Assembly (NCBI GenBank): GCA_012932865.1 | Contig: SAXG01000004.1 | Span: 1,116,001-1,180,000, forward strand | Direction: 5' to 3' | From: Amylostereum areolatum | Lineage: Eukaryota; Basidiomycota; Agaricomycetes; Russulales; Stereaceae | DNA length: 64,000 nt | In this document: positions 32,348 through 44,272 of the stretch, piece after piece | Layout: each line of letters begins with the position of its first letter | How positions within the stretch are numbered: the first letter of the stretch is position 1 | Notes under the pieces: generated by a model | The model's input: only the letters and a program-made list of their open reading frames with translations | Database searches by the model: none | What the model was told of the DNA's origin: nothing | Program-made: the position numbers and the translations under genes

Positions 32348-34240
32348 ATGCAGTACATCACGTTCATGACGATCATCGCGGCCGCGGCACAGGTGCTCGC
32401 CGCCCCGATTGACTTCGGGCGCGACGATGCCCGCACAACCACCAAGTACGTCTTCCTCGTCATCTCTTCTTTGGACCGTCCTGACGCGAAACCATGATTA
32501 GCGCTCGTACCAACACGCGTTCCCCCCCATCGGCAGGCCTGAACAGCCGACAACTCGAATCCCTCATTCTCGCCGGTCTTCCTTCTTCCAACGGCCTCTC
32601 CGCAAGCCAACTAGCGTCCCTTGGGGACGTCGTCGCGCTCGAAGAGATGGTTCTTGCCGTCGAGCAGGAGCTTATCGCCGCCAAGGAGGCGTCTGCCGCC
32701 ACCGCGGCCAGCACGTCCGACTTCGCAAACGGCGTCCTTACCGGCGAGGCGATCGCCGCGGCATCATACGGCGGTGCCCCCACAGCTGCCCCCGAAGCCG
32801 AGCCCGCAGAAGGTGCAGAGCCCGCGGACACGGAAGGCGAGCCTGAACCAATGGAGATGGAGGGTGCAGGGGCCGAACCCATGGAGACGGAGGGTGCTGA
32901 ACCCGCCGAGCCCGAGATGGAGGAAGAGCCTACAACGGAGGAGTCTTCGTCTTCAACGGAAGAGAGCTCGTCGTCCGGAAACGAGTTCGAACCTGTCCCC
33001 TCAGAATCATCCTCCGAATCCGAACCCGTCGAGTCCGAATCATCCTCGGAGTCCACCACCACCTCGACCACATTCTCCTTCCTTCCCTTCATCCAGTCCT
33101 TCGTCAACCGCCCCGCTTCCGATTCCCAGAAGGCGACGTTCGACGCTGCCCTCACCAATGGCATTGTCGCCGGTGCCATTTCCCAGGCGACCAAGCCCAC
33201 CGCGGAGCGTCGCACTGTCAAGAAGCGCACCCCGCTCGTCCCTTACTACATCGGCGCGCCCATTGTCAAGTCCCCCCTCTCAAACCCTTTCCTTCTCAGC
33301 CCTCTTTCCCAGAAGGCCGCCATCAAGAATGCGTACCTGAATGGACTCCTCGCCGAGGAGGCTCTCCTTGAGGAGGAGGCTCCCGCTGCTGAAGCCGAGG
33401 GCGAAGTCGAGACTGAGGCCGGTGCTGAGGCAGAGGCTGAGCCGGAGGAGGGCGCCGAAGTTGAAGCTGAGGGCGCTGAGGTCGAGGAGGAAGGAGCCGA
33501 ACCGGAGGCGGAGGGCGCTGAGGCCGAGGAAGAGGTCGCTGAACCCGAAACCGAAGGCGCCGAAGTCGAGGAAGAAGTCACTGAATCCGAGACTGAAGGC
33601 GCAGATGTCGAGGAGGGTGAATCCGAATCCGCGTACCCCGCGGAGCGTCGTTCATTGAACGCCCGCGCGAACGCCCTCGCCGCGCGCTTCATCCCCTTCG
33701 CCAAGTCTCCCTTCGCCGCCGCGTACAACCCGATCGCACTCGAGGAGGCCATCGCCCAGGAAGAGGCATTCCTTTCCCAGAAGCAAGCAGCCCTTGCGCA
33801 GGGTGGTGCCGAAGAGGAGGCTGGCGCCGCGGAGGAGGAAGCCGGAGCCAGTCGAGGAAGGTGGTGCTGCTGAGGAGGAGGCTGCAGGTGCCGAGACCGA
33901 AGTGGAAGGCGCTGAGACCGAGGCTGAAGGTGCTGTCGAGGAGGCCGCTCCGGAAGGGGGGGCTACCGAAGCAGAGCCCGCCGCCGAGGAGGAGGCCGCC
34001 ACTGAGGAAACGGAAACCGGTGCGGAGGAGGAGACCGTCGCCGCTGCTGAGGAGGGCGAGGCCGCTGCTGAGAAGCGTGGCTACTCCGCCATGACCAACA
34101 TCCTCAAGCGTGCTCTCGCTGGCAAGCCCGCGCGCCGTTCGCGCAAGGGTATCCAGTACGTCGACGCCAACTGGGAAGTCAACGGTCTCCGTACCACATC
34201 CTTCGCCCGGCGCCCCACCCGCGTTTCTTCCCAGCACTGA
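32348..34240 (+). CDS. Secreted acidic protein A with basic processing sites, unknown function
   Basis: A signal peptide (MQYITFMTIIAAAAQVLAAP) precedes a phase-2 intron at 32446-32501. The mature chain has a helix-prone N-part, a Glu/Ser/Pro-rich stretch, a neutral segment with SNPFLLSPLSQKAAIKNAYL, and a very acidic tract of repeated EGAE/EEE units. Dibasic sites (ERRTVKKRTP, PAERRSLNAR, AEKRGYSAM, ARRSRKG) resemble Kex2 cleavage sites. The frame breaks at about 33852. Continuity is kept either by an indel or by a 49-bp intron (33803-33851) that looks coding itself. The usual stop is at 34240; splicing a late intron could extend it. I do not recognise the family. It is related in layout to secreted protein B. 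Confidence 0.65.
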
Positions 34241-34590
34241 TCGCTTCCGCGCCCGTGATGCTTTCGTTATGAGTACTGTTTGGACCATTGGATGACCCCC
34301 ACAGGTCGTGCACCGCACCGCTCGCCCCTTCCTGGCGAAGACGGGCGGTGTCGTGCGACCCACGACTACTGCCTATAGCACGCCCGAGGTGCTTTACGAT
34401 TTTTTTTCTTACTCGGAGTTGATGCAGACCGTGTAGCAGTAGTTCGCGTACAATGACAATGGAAAGGATAAACAAATACTTGTGTGATCACGTCGATCAC
34501 AGGGAAGCAGCCCGGAGGGAGGACAGCGAAGAGTTCGCATCGCATCGGAATAAGAGTATTTATGTACGCCATGGACAGTTGTACCCCGCC

Positions 34591-35664
34591 TTACGCCACT
34601 GCCTCCACATCCTCCCAGTCTTCCCAATCCCTATCCACACAATATGTCGGCAAGTCTTCTTCCCATAACCTGTTCGCGAGCTTGGTAGGTTCGAGCTTGC
34701 CTGCACACTCTTTACACAGCTTATTGTCCTCCCAGAATGCATCGGACCTCTGGTCGACGAACCTGTCCTTGAAGATATCGAAATCGAGCGCTCGGTACCG
34801 GTCAATGATGGTATACCCTATAGTCTGAGATACACCCTTGCACCCATCCGAGCCTTTACCGTAGCATGACTTGGGTGAACGGAAATAAGACATTTTCGTC
34901 ACCATATCGAAGATATTGCGAGTGTGCCGGTCGTGGAAAACCATGATCGCCCGCATGACGCGAACATCTGCTTTTTTATAAAAGTCGCACGAATCGGGAT
35001 CGAGGAGAGCGGACGAATAGAGCGCGGCGGGTAGGATGATGGGGGCATGGAGATCGAGAGCAATCTTCACACCCTCAAGCGGGTTGAAAACAGGAGGGAG
35101 GAGCAGATGTCTTTGCGATGAGCGGTAACTTTCCAGTGTCGAAGGGAAGAGAATGGTGAGATGTTCCAGAGTTTCTTCTTGGAGACTGTCGGCCATGTAT
35201 TTGCGCGCTAGACGTAACAACGCCCCCAGCTCCCTGACCGGCAACTTTGCGCGCATAGGTCCTTCCCTGTATCAAACAGAATAAGGAAAACCTAATACCA
35301 TCGCCGTAAACACATACCTGCGGAAGTACAGCGCCTTAAGGAAACACGCCATATCGTTTGCGGTGTCATCCAGCGCCACTACAGCAGCTCCGTCGATCCG
35401 TCGATCTCCGGAAGGGTTCCCAACGCAAGTCATATCTCTGAAAACAGAACAGTGCAAGGAGAGAATGCCCGCGTGGACGCGGAATCCGGTCGACTCGCAG
35501 ATGATGATGAGGCTGCCGTCCGCAAACCAGAAATCCTGGCTATGAGTGAAATCGTCGGGTGAAGGGGCGCCATTATGGACCCAGTGGTGGATGGCCGGGT
35601 GAGAAACTATGCTGGATGGGCTACTGTCTTCTGAGCTATTGCCAGTTCCCGAGTCGTGAGTCAT
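34591..35664 (-). CDS. BTB/POZ domain protein with C-terminal Cys pairs
   Basis: Exons 35664-35318 and 35266-34591 join across a 51-bp intron to give about 340 residues. The BTB domain has DFWFADGSLIIICESTGFRV and HCSVFRDM. The second exon starts EGPMRAKLPVRELGALLRLA. The C-terminal part carries CYGKGSDGCKG and, about 40 residues later, CKECAGKL: two Cys pairs that could bind zinc. The same arrangement recurs in the BTB genes ending at 36308 and 44535. Function is unknown; it may be a Cullin-3 adaptor by analogy. Confidence 0.88.
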
Positions 35665-36307
35665 GCTGGACGGTCGCCGGGTTGATACTTATTACACTGA
35701 GAGGTCCTCCGCAGGCTATTTTGCTTTCAGCATCAAAAGGAGTTGAGGGCATACTTACTCCTACGCACCCTTATCGTCTTCCGACGTTCGTCGTATGATA
35801 ATATCGTCAGAGCTAAGGCGCTAAGGCCTAAGGGTTCAAAACGTGGCGGAGGGATATATGCTTTCTAAGACAAACCGTATGGAAGGTCTGGATCAGGTCT
35901 GGGTTCAATGAAGCTTCAAGAGGTACACTGCAGGAGATAGCTATCGCGGCGGAGCTGTGCCGACTGGGGAAGATGATGTGTATGAGGTAGGTACGATGTG
36001 ACGGGATTGACTAGAATAATATTATGTACCGCAGTAACTTTTTGTGTAAACAAGCACCTACATAGCTCTGCGATCTGTATCTGAAAGTTGAACGTAAACA
36101 TTCGTACCAGTTTGTTCTAACGCAGCTCCTGCGAACAGGAATACAGTAGGCGAGAGTACTAAATAGCCAGAGACGACGCGATGACGATGCGAACACTCTA
36201 AGTATCCCTACCAATCGTACTAGGCAGCCGGAGGCCGCCAGGTTAGGTACACAAGATGAGGAAACGAGTAACACTACCTGGCCCGGGTTCGCTACTGCTG
36301 GTCCATA
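35665..36307. other. Intergenic, no gene seen
   Basis: This spacer between two same-strand BTB genes shows no recognisable feature beyond being AT-richer than the genes. Confidence 0.4.
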
Positions 36308-37360
36308 CTACTCAGCAGCAACAGAAACCTGTGGCACGCCGTCCGCGGTGTCCTGAGCAGAAGAAACATCGGACCAAGTCTGCCAGTCGTGATTCATGCA
36401 ACAGTTTGGCAGCGAGGTCCATAGTCGGAGGGTGAAAGCGTCCGGCTGAAACTTTTGAACGCAGTCTTCGCATACCATCCCGGTACCGCTGAGGAACAGG
36501 CGTCTGGAGCCTTCCTTCTTAAAAATATCGACCTCGAGAGCCCTGTAGCGCTCCAGAGTCTGGTAAAAAACCTTCTTTGTAAAACCTGCGCAGTCTTCAT
36601 GCCGGCTGCAGCACACGTCCCTCATTGAAAGCCATTTTGAAGCCAAGGATCTTTCATAAATTCCACGGGAATACCGTTCACGGAAGACCATAATTGCACG
36701 GATGACGTTGGAGGGTGCGTCTTTCAGGATGGGGTATTCCCGGTCTTCACTCTCAGAACCCATGCGAGCGGAAAGGTAGAGAGCCATGGGAAGGAGGATA
36801 GGTATGTTCAGGTCTAACGCGATACCGACAGCGTCGTGTGGGAGGAAGGGGGAGGGAATTAACGATGCTCGCCGCGACGAACGGTAATTATTGAGTGTGG
36901 AAGGAAAGAGAAGAGTCAGGTGTTCCATTATCTCCTTTTCCAGACGGTCTGCGAGGTACTTGCGTGCCAGGCGCAGCAGCGAGCCTAGCTGATCGACCAC
37001 CATCCTTGCCCGCATTGGCCCTTCCCTGCCGGATAATATGAGAAAAGTCAACACCGAGGGGCGAGATACGTACTCGCGGAAGTATAACGTTTTGAGGAAC
37101 AGTGCCATCTCATCTGCAGTGTCGCCCAGCTTTACGACCGCGGCTCCGTCCTTAACATGATCGCCGGAAGGGTCCCCGACAGAAAGCATGTCTTTGAATG
37201 CCCCGCAGTGTAAGGCGAGTACGCCGGGGTGGACGCGAAACCCGGTGGATTCGCAGATCACGATCAAGGTGCCGTCAGAGAACCAAAGGTCTTGACTTTG
37301 GGTGAAGTTGTCTGTGTCGTCGTCTGTTCTACGACGTTTGGAGGAAGGTTCCTTTGACAT
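36308..37360 (-). CDS. BTB/POZ domain protein with C-terminal Cys pairs
   Basis: It starts MSKEPSSKRRRTDDDTDN (a basic, possibly nuclear-import stretch). The BTB domain follows: DLWFSDGTLIVICESTGFRV and HCGAFKDMLSVGDPSG. An intron of 48 bp (gtacgt..ggcag, about 37029-37076) is a multiple of three with no stop, so unspliced RNA would stay open. Splicing gives YFREEGPMRARM like the neighbouring copy, for about 334 residues. C-terminal Cys pairs are CCSRHEDCAG and CEDCVQKF. It is clearly the closest relative of the BTB gene at 34591-35664. Confidence 0.88.
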   Translation of the reverse strand: MSKEPSSKRRRTDDDTDNFTQSQDLWFSDGTLIVICESTGFRVHPGVLALHCGAFKDMLSVGDPSGDHVKDGAAVVKLGDTADEMALFLKTLYFREYVSRPSVLTFLILSGREGPMRARMVVDQLGSLLRLARKYLADRLEKEIMEHLTLLFPSTLNNYRSSRRASLIPSPFLPHDAVGIALDLNIPILLPMALYLSARMGSESEDREYPILKDAPSNVIRAIMVFRERYSRGIYERSLASKWLSMRDVCCSRHEDCAGFTKKVFYQTLERYRALEVDIFKKEGSRRLFLSGTGMVCEDCVQKFQPDAFTLRLWTSLPNCCMNHDWQTWSDVSSAQDTADGVPQVSVAAE

Positions 37361-38073
37361 ATGAGCTGGAAGTGACGCGATGAAAGTTCAGGTTAGATTG
37401 CATATTCTACGCATTTATGGAAGGAAGGTGAAGTCGTGCTTCTGCACGCACTCTTGGTATTGGTATCAGGGGATATATCACCGGAGCTAAGATGGTGAAG
37501 GGTAGTAGGGGCAGATGGCACGGGTAATAAGGGGTAGAAAATAGCTTAGAGTGGAGGGACGTCGTTGGCAGAGATGAGTCAGAGTAGGGTGGTCTGAGTG
37601 GTTGAGTTGCTCTTGTCGAGAAGGCTCGAAGTCACTGGACCCTCCGGTATCCGGCCCGCCCCACGAAATGCCCCGGCCGATCTCGGCGTGCCACCCTGTG
37701 CCGTCTCGACCACCCGTTTGATGAAGTTCATACCGTCGCCAAAAAATCAGCAAGAAATTCAAACATGCGGTCTTGGCCAAGATCACACGTTCGCTGTCGC
37801 GATCGGTCCTTCTGAGGAGGCTCTACCGCTCTGGTGGATGCGTAGGCCATGCGGAAACGTTGGGTATTTTTACGTCGATGGTCTGCGCTATATCGATGCA
37901 CCGTACCGAGGGCTTGCAAGCTGCGAGCTGCGAAGATGGACCCGGCGTTGGCCAAGGGGTGTGAAACGTCGCCAAGGAGGTTGAGACGCTTGACCTCGGG
38001 CGGTGCGTGCAGGGCCATGATGCTGCTATGATGCTGCTGATGGCGAGGCGTGGCGAGGCGGAGTTGGAACGCA
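37361..38073. other. Intergenic, upstream of secreted protein B
   Basis: No gene is supported. It separates the promoters of a minus-strand BTB gene and a plus-strand secreted protein gene. Short repeats of tggcgaggcg lie just before the TATA box. Confidence 0.4.
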
Positions 38074-38155
38074 ATATATAAACCGGCGCGAGCGTTCGAC
38101 GTTCCTCAGCCCGGTTTGCTCTTCACTTTCTGCTCCTCCTCTTTTTTGGTACTGG
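38074..38155 (+). promoter_or_regulatory. TATA box and conserved 5'-leader blocks of secreted protein B
   Basis: The TATA box (atatataaac, about 38074-38083) is followed by cagcccggtttgctc (38107-38121) and cttttttggtactgg (38141-38155). The order and near-identical sequence match the leader of secreted protein A. Confidence 0.65.
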
Positions 38156-38288
38156 ATACCCTTTCTCCTTCTTTCTTCTTCGTTCGAGCTCTTTTTATTT
38201 CTTTCTCTTTCACGCCTTCTTCGTGCTCGAACTTGTCTTTTCTTCATCCAGTACCCTCACGACCCTCCTTCACTTCTTTCCTTACGCC

Positions 38289-39831
38289 ATGCAGTTCCAC
38301 GCCCTTCTTGCCTTTGCCCTCGCAGCCGTCCACATCGCCCCGACCCTCGCCATTCCGTGCGTGTTGCTCCTTCATTTATTGGACACGATTACTGATTACA
38401 CCACAGGATTCCCGCAGTTGCCCCCGTTCTTACATCTGCACCTATCGCCCTTTCCTCCGTCGACCCGACCCTCGCTCGCTCCGATGCCCTCCTCCAGAAA
38501 CTGAGCACCGATCTCGGCGCTCAGTCTTTACTCGTCTCCGGCCTCGCCAGTGGTTCCCTTACCGCTGACGAGACGCTCGTCACCCAGCAGCTCATCGCCC
38601 AACAACAACAGGCCATCATCGGCGACCAGCTCGCTCTCGCCGCAGAGCAGCGCTCCATCGCACAGGGACAAGCCCTCGTTGCCCAGCAGGAGCTCATTGT
38701 CGCTCAGAAGCAAGCCGACGTTTCAGCCATGATCAAGCAGGTCGCCCAAAGCGAAGCCCTCTTCGCCGCCCAGCAGGGCATCACTGCCGTCCAGCAGTCT
38801 GCCGTCGCCGCTCAGGAAGGCTACGTCGCGACCCAGCAAGGCCTCGTTTCTGCCCAACAGAGCGCAACCGCGTACCAGCAGGGCCTGACATCTCTCCAGC
38901 AAGGTTCCGTGTCCCTTGACCAAGGCATCACCGAAGGCGTCGAGAGTTCCGTTGCCAGTGAAGAGGGGGCCGTCGCCGCAGAGGAGACAGTGGAGAAGCG
39001 CTTCGTCGCCGATCCTTTGACGGGCGCAGTCTACCAGCCTCTCGTCGACCCCCTCACCGCCGCTTCCGCCGCAGCGTACAGCCCCGCCGCGATCCCATAC
39101 GCCGCCGGGCCTGCGACCGTCGCCTACAACTCTGCTGTTGGCACGTCGTTTACGCCAGCGTTGAATGCCGCCGTCCCCGCGTTCAAGCCTGCCGTCGCGC
39201 CTATCGTGGGTGTAAACACCGCCCCGATCAAGCCGCTGTCGACCGCCGCTTATTCCTCCGCGTCACTGTCCAACCCCTTCGTCTCCGCCTCCCTTTCTCA
39301 GCTCAAGGCCCTCCACGCCGCGCACAAGGCCAAGCTCCAGTCCGCTCTGGCCGGTCTTGGTGCGCCGTCTACCCAGCTCTCCCAGTCCAAGAAACTCGCC
39401 GCCATCGCTACTGGCATCATCAAGCGCAACCTGGTCGCGGGCACGTCCTCGTCCGCTTCGATCGTTCCCGCGCTCGAGAACCTCCTCTTCGAACTTCAGT
39501 CGGAGTCCCTCTTCCTCGACTCGTTGAGCAGCTCCATGAACGCCGCCACTCAACCCTCGGTCACGGTCTCGGTCTCGACCACGTCGGCCGAGCCGGCTGC
39601 CGCTGAAGAAGAATCCACCGAAGAGGAGGAGTCCGTTGAGACCGCCTCTGTCGAGGAGCCCGAGGCATCGTCTGAGGAGACCGCCGCTGAGGAGTCCACC
39701 ACCGAAGAGCCTGCATCTACCTCCACTTCCACGTCCACGTGCGTCGACCTTCGTCCTCTTCGTTTGCTGTTCTTCATCTGACCATTTGACCCCACAGGAC
39801 CTACTCCATCTCCTTCAAGAGGGAGTATTGA
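38289..39831 (+). CDS. Secreted protein B with glutamine-rich heptads, unknown function
   Basis: A signal peptide (MQFHALLAFALAAVHIAPTLA) is followed by a phase-2 intron at almost the same place as in protein A. Then come about 17 heptads such as AAQQGIT, AVQQSAV and ATQQGLV, likely a long amphipathic helix or coiled coil. A dibasic site (VEKRFVADP) follows, then an Ala/Pro-rich part, SNPFVSASLSQLKALHAAH (compare SNPFLLSPLSQ in A), another site (IIKRNLV) and an acidic Ser/Thr tail. A last intron ends in cccacag and gives TYSISFKREY with TGA at 39829-39831. No cysteine-rich or enzyme domain is seen. Probably a paralogue of protein A. Confidence 0.7.
38577..38934 (+). repeat. 21-bp repeats encoding QQ-type heptads
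   Basis: About 17 consecutive 21-bp units encode seven-residue repeats with Gln-Gln (or Gln-Glu, Asp-Gln) followed by Gly, Ser or Ala. The register is unbroken except near MIKQVAQSEAL. Nucleotide divergence between units indicates an old expansion. Confidence 0.8.
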
Positions 39832-40432
39832 TCGGAAGTAGATCCGCTCCGTGCGCGCGCCTGCACAACCTGCACGGCCGCAGCGCCCACCACTCGTCTC
39901 CCGGGAGAAGCGCAGGGTTTTGACCACCGCGTCCCCTCCACTCCCGTCACGCCAGGAAGGACCCTCGATGGGTCTCCGCGCGTGGGCGGTTATACGATCT
40001 GTTACTTATTTTGTTTCGGGGACATTGGACGCTGAGCGTTACGACCTGTATTAGTTAGGACTTTTTGTTGTTGCTTTGTTATCGAATTTTTTTCTTGGGC
40101 TCTATTTCTTGAGAACGGTGTGAACAGTAGGCTCGGTGTTGGGCTCGTAGTCATCAGTCTCTGCCCGTCTGAAACATGAAGTATGCGGCATGCCCATGTA
40201 CAGTATCTTCATCATGGGGTAATATTGAAAAGGGTAGTGCTATGGCATGCTGAACTGGATGTGTGTAGAGGGCCCGTATCGACGAACGAGAAATCAGGAG
40301 AAGACACAAATACACGGAACAGTCCACTATGTACACTGGTACAGGATAATCGAGAAATGTCTGACGGTGTTTATTCAGCCGTACAAGTACATGTTGCTGG
40401 AACAGGGAGAACAGCGTACCACCATCACAGAT
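39832..40432. other. Convergent 3' region
   Basis: It holds the 3' ends of secreted protein B (plus) and the first P450 (minus). No gene or repeat is seen. Confidence 0.45.
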
Positions 40433-42729
40433 TCACAACTCGTCGACCGGGGAGATCCAAAGCGGCAGCTGCACGCCCTTCTCGATTTCCTTCGCCAAGG
40501 CAGGCCGCATAATGCCCCTCTCAACTATGACAATGTCGTCGGGGCCGCAAGCAAGGGAGAACTTGAAGGCGCGCACGAGCGCATAAAGGATAGCCTTGGT
40601 TCTAGACAATGTTGCGTGAGGGGGCGACAACAAGTTGAACGGAAGCTTAGGCATACTCAACCAGGGAGAAGCGGTAACCAATGCATGCGCGTGGGCCGGA
40701 CGAGAACACAAGGTTGTTGCCCCAGATGCCGGGGACTGAGGAGACCTCCTTCCGAGGGTTCTCCCAGCGCTCAGGCCTGCTCTCGATTAGACATCCGAAG
40801 CGATCCACGTACAAACCGTTCAACTTACTTGAATTCTCTCGCGTCGGGGCCCCAAATCTCCTTCAGCCTGTTGATGGCCATGACCGGGACGAAGATACCG
40901 TCGCCCTTGGAGATCCTGTAAGGGTGTTATACTAATACTCTGATAGAAGAAAGATACAAAACTAACGGGATGCCGCTGCGCTTGACTCCGTGACGGTCCG
41001 TCCACTCATGCTCGGTTGGGATAAAGTCGTCTTCTTCTGCGACACGGACGATCGAAGGCAGTGGGCAGTAGAGGCGGAGGACCTCACGCACGACAGCGTC
41101 CATGTACGGAAAGGCATTCAAGGTCTCCATCGAAGGCGCGTCCCCGTCCGGGCAGGCCAGCAATTCCGCACGCAGCTTGTCTTGTACTTCCGGATACTTG
41201 GACAGGACGAACAGAATCCAGGCCGTAGACGTGCTCGTGGTTTCGTGTCCGGCGATGAGGAAGGTGGGTACCTCTACAAAAAGACTTGGTCAGTGAACGA
41301 CACAACAGATTCAACACCGGCCGAAGGCATGACGTTCAGGGACCACTATAGCGCTTACGGGCAAGAACGTCTTCGTCGGACAACCGACTGTTCTCAGGCA
41401 GGTCGGTCGCCATGTTTGCCTTGACAAGGAGACTGAGGATGTCCTTTTGCTGAAAGTCTGAGCGCTCAATCTTGTCCTTGCCGTCATGTTCGCTGACCAC
41501 GGCTGCCTTCATATCGCCGAGTAACCTGCGGCCGACTGCGTCCATTGTGATGCGCCCCTTGGCAACGATGCGAGACCGTTTGGAGGGCTGGACAAGACTC
41601 GGAGAATGAGCATCGGGTGATCTTCAGAGAAGCAGTACGTACAAAGATACGGAAGACGGGAACGAAAAACCGGAGCGCCTCGATGAGGGAAGGTCGTGGT
41701 GCTGTGAGCATGAGTCGGACGGCGGCATACAACTCATTCGGCGTATCCGCGGGGTTTAGAGCATCGAAAGAGTATTTGAAACCTGGGAAATAGGCCATAC
41801 TAAGTACACGGTCGAAGACGTTCCCATCAGCGCACGCACCCGCGAGTCCGATGATGTCGAGCGTCAACTTGCTCAGCCATTTAGAAGCGTCGATGAGGCC
41901 CTTTGACTGCTTCTCGCCTTCAGGAGCAAGGATGCGTTCCTTCCAGATATCACGGAGCTAGCAGAAGCCGTAAGTGTTATGAAAGACGCGGCGAGTGGAG
42001 GTGGTGAACCTGGTTCGCCTTGTCGACAAAGATGGGGGTCAGGATGCGGAGGTGAGGAAGTCCAAATGCGGGGCTCTACAAGGGATGAAGCAGAGTTAAG
42101 GGGTGCAGGCGATACGTCCGGAACACAAACTCACCATCACGCGCCGCTGTGGACACGAGTCTATGAGTACTTATGTCATGGATTGAAGGAGGATATATCG
42201 CTGACCTGTTTTCTGTGTTCATCGCCCTCGACGAACAAAACTCCTGAGAAAAGACGTTGGCAACAATGAAGGGAAATTTGTGTACTCGTACAGACCAGGG
42301 CCAAGAGACTTCTTCAGGTTGAATCGGATGGCGTCGCCTTTGGTGTAGGTTCCGGTATTGTTCAGTATATGCGCGATAGCGCGCGTATCGCACACGAATA
42401 AACGGTCGGACTAGACGCGAAGATGCCGTCGGGCGACTGCGTTAGGAAGGAGTGCCACGGGCTCGATGCTACGATCTACGCACATTGAACACGTCCTTGT
42501 ATTTCACGATGCGTCCGTATTTCTCCACATTTTGCTCGTGCATGACCAATGGGTCGCTTCCAAAAGGCTTGGTACGATGACCCCAAAGAAAGCTCGATCC
42601 CGGCACGGTCGTGACATCGCGCAACGGGGAGAAGTAGGGATGGATAATCTGCCGTAGGATAGAAAAGAGGGGCTTGATCAAGAGGGGGACGACAATGACG
42701 AGCGCCGCAGACGCAGCCTGGGTTAACAT
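40433..42729 (-). CDS. Cytochrome P450 monooxygenase 1
   Basis: This is a membrane-anchored, ER-type P450. The N-terminal anchor is [41 protein letters not shown] is the I-helix oxygen-binding motif. [13 protein letters not shown] holds the ExxR pair. PERWENP is followed by [14 protein letters not shown], the haem-Cys loop. A final intron after FSLVE leads to [14 protein letters not shown]... and ...LWISPVDEL at 40433. Roughly ten introns splice in frame to about 540 residues. All core motifs are present, so it should be active; the substrate is unknown. The protein resembles the P450 at 46806-49114, 4 kb upstream on the same strand. Confidence 0.92.
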
Positions 42730-44272
42730 CTTGTGGATACGCGGCCGTACTACAAGGCAGGCTGAAAGAGGGGGCGTTTGTCCATTAACGTTAATAGCAT
42801 CTTCTTTTATAGCCGTTCTCGCTACGATATCCCACGCTCTTCACAACGACTTTTCGCGAAGCTTGTATGTGTCCTCAACCAGAGCGCCCGTGCGGTGTGG
42901 TGGGAGCCGTAAGATAAAATGAACGGGTCCCATGGCCCGATGACTGAATACGGGAGGTCATATCCGTTGCTTTCACCTAAATAACAGCAAGGGACCCAAC
43001 TGCATTGAAAAAGCTTACGAACGCCCATTTCGTTTGTTTGATCTATAATAGAAAGGGCACCCAGAGCCTGATACTGCGCGATTCCGATTTGAAGACACGC
43101 GTGGGCTATAGCACACGCAAATGTCAGTCTACGGGATACTCGGACTGGTGGCTCAGCTCACCCTGCGGGTTTCGTTCGACTCCAGGCGACCCAAAGACGT
43201 ACATTAATCGCATTTGGTTGATCAAGAATGGGAGGTCATCAGGTGATAGTATGGGGGGAGATCCGACGGGAGAAGAGCCGGCCGCAGGATGCAGTGAGCC
43301 CGACCTTGGGTACAGCGCTACTTCGAGATTTTTACGCGCCGATTGCGAATGACTTCGGCGTACATATCGTCAGTAAGGAAAGCCTGAAGGAAGTATGTGC
43401 AGCTTTAGCCCTAGCACAGCTTCAGATGAGTACCCAGGCGTGATATCTTGCCGAAGGTATGCGTCAGTGACGGCGGACGAGCCGTGTAAGTCCCTTGCTT
43501 ACTGTGTATGTAACTATGTTAGCAGCATCAGCGGTATGGCCACTCATGCTTGATAAGCGTATGCGAATGACCTTCGAACTTTCGTTGTGGGTTAGCTGTG
43601 GCGCCTTTGGGCCGCGGGCAGTTTGCTATATTCGAGGACCAGCGTGTATGATATCGGTTTGCAGAGCTCGGCAGGGTTAAAACAGCCGCATAGCTAACAT
43701 AGGAAGTATTGGGTATCGGATCCAACGAGTCACCAAACGAGAAAATAACGCACCCTCAGGCCTCAGTAAGAGCTCCGCGGGGACATTGCTCATTTGAAAG
43801 TTCCGCTGATCCGAGAATTCTATCCACCAGACCTTCCTGCGCTGAGCTTCTCCGCGCTACGCTGCGCCTGGAGATGGAAGTTCTGGGGACGACCGCGAAC
43901 ATGGGGCCTGGGCGGCGGCGGGCTGGTGGAAGGCGGAAAGTCAGTGAGACGAAGACACCGGAAAGGAATAAAAAAGCAGGCCCCAGGCTGTCAACGTGAG
44001 TCAATGCAAAGCAGAGCGGTAGGAAAAATGGTGCCAGTGGGTGGGGACGGAAAGGAAGCCATGGCAGCTGGTTTTGAAATATGCTGGCAGCTGAGAAACA
44101 GGCTAGTAGCTACTGACAGGACGAAAGCCCGCGGCACGTTTAGCGAGGGATGAGGAGCGGTCTCGGATGCAGGGTAGGTGGATTGACAAGATTTGGACAA
44201 AATATCGTTGGGTTGTAGGTACTTACAACCGTACAATGTGCAAGTTCACGCTCGCCGGCGGTAATGGCCAGC
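42730..44272. other. Long intergenic region
   Basis: No gene, tRNA or protein domain is recognised in 1.5 kb. The first part contains the P450-1 promoter. Open frames are short and overlap on both strands. Confidence 0.4.

Noticed and set aside
33246..34363. Minus-strand Ser/Ala-rich reading frames opposite secreted protein A
   Set aside because: They are complements of GAG/GCC-rich repeats. The plus strand has the signal peptide, intron and TATA box.
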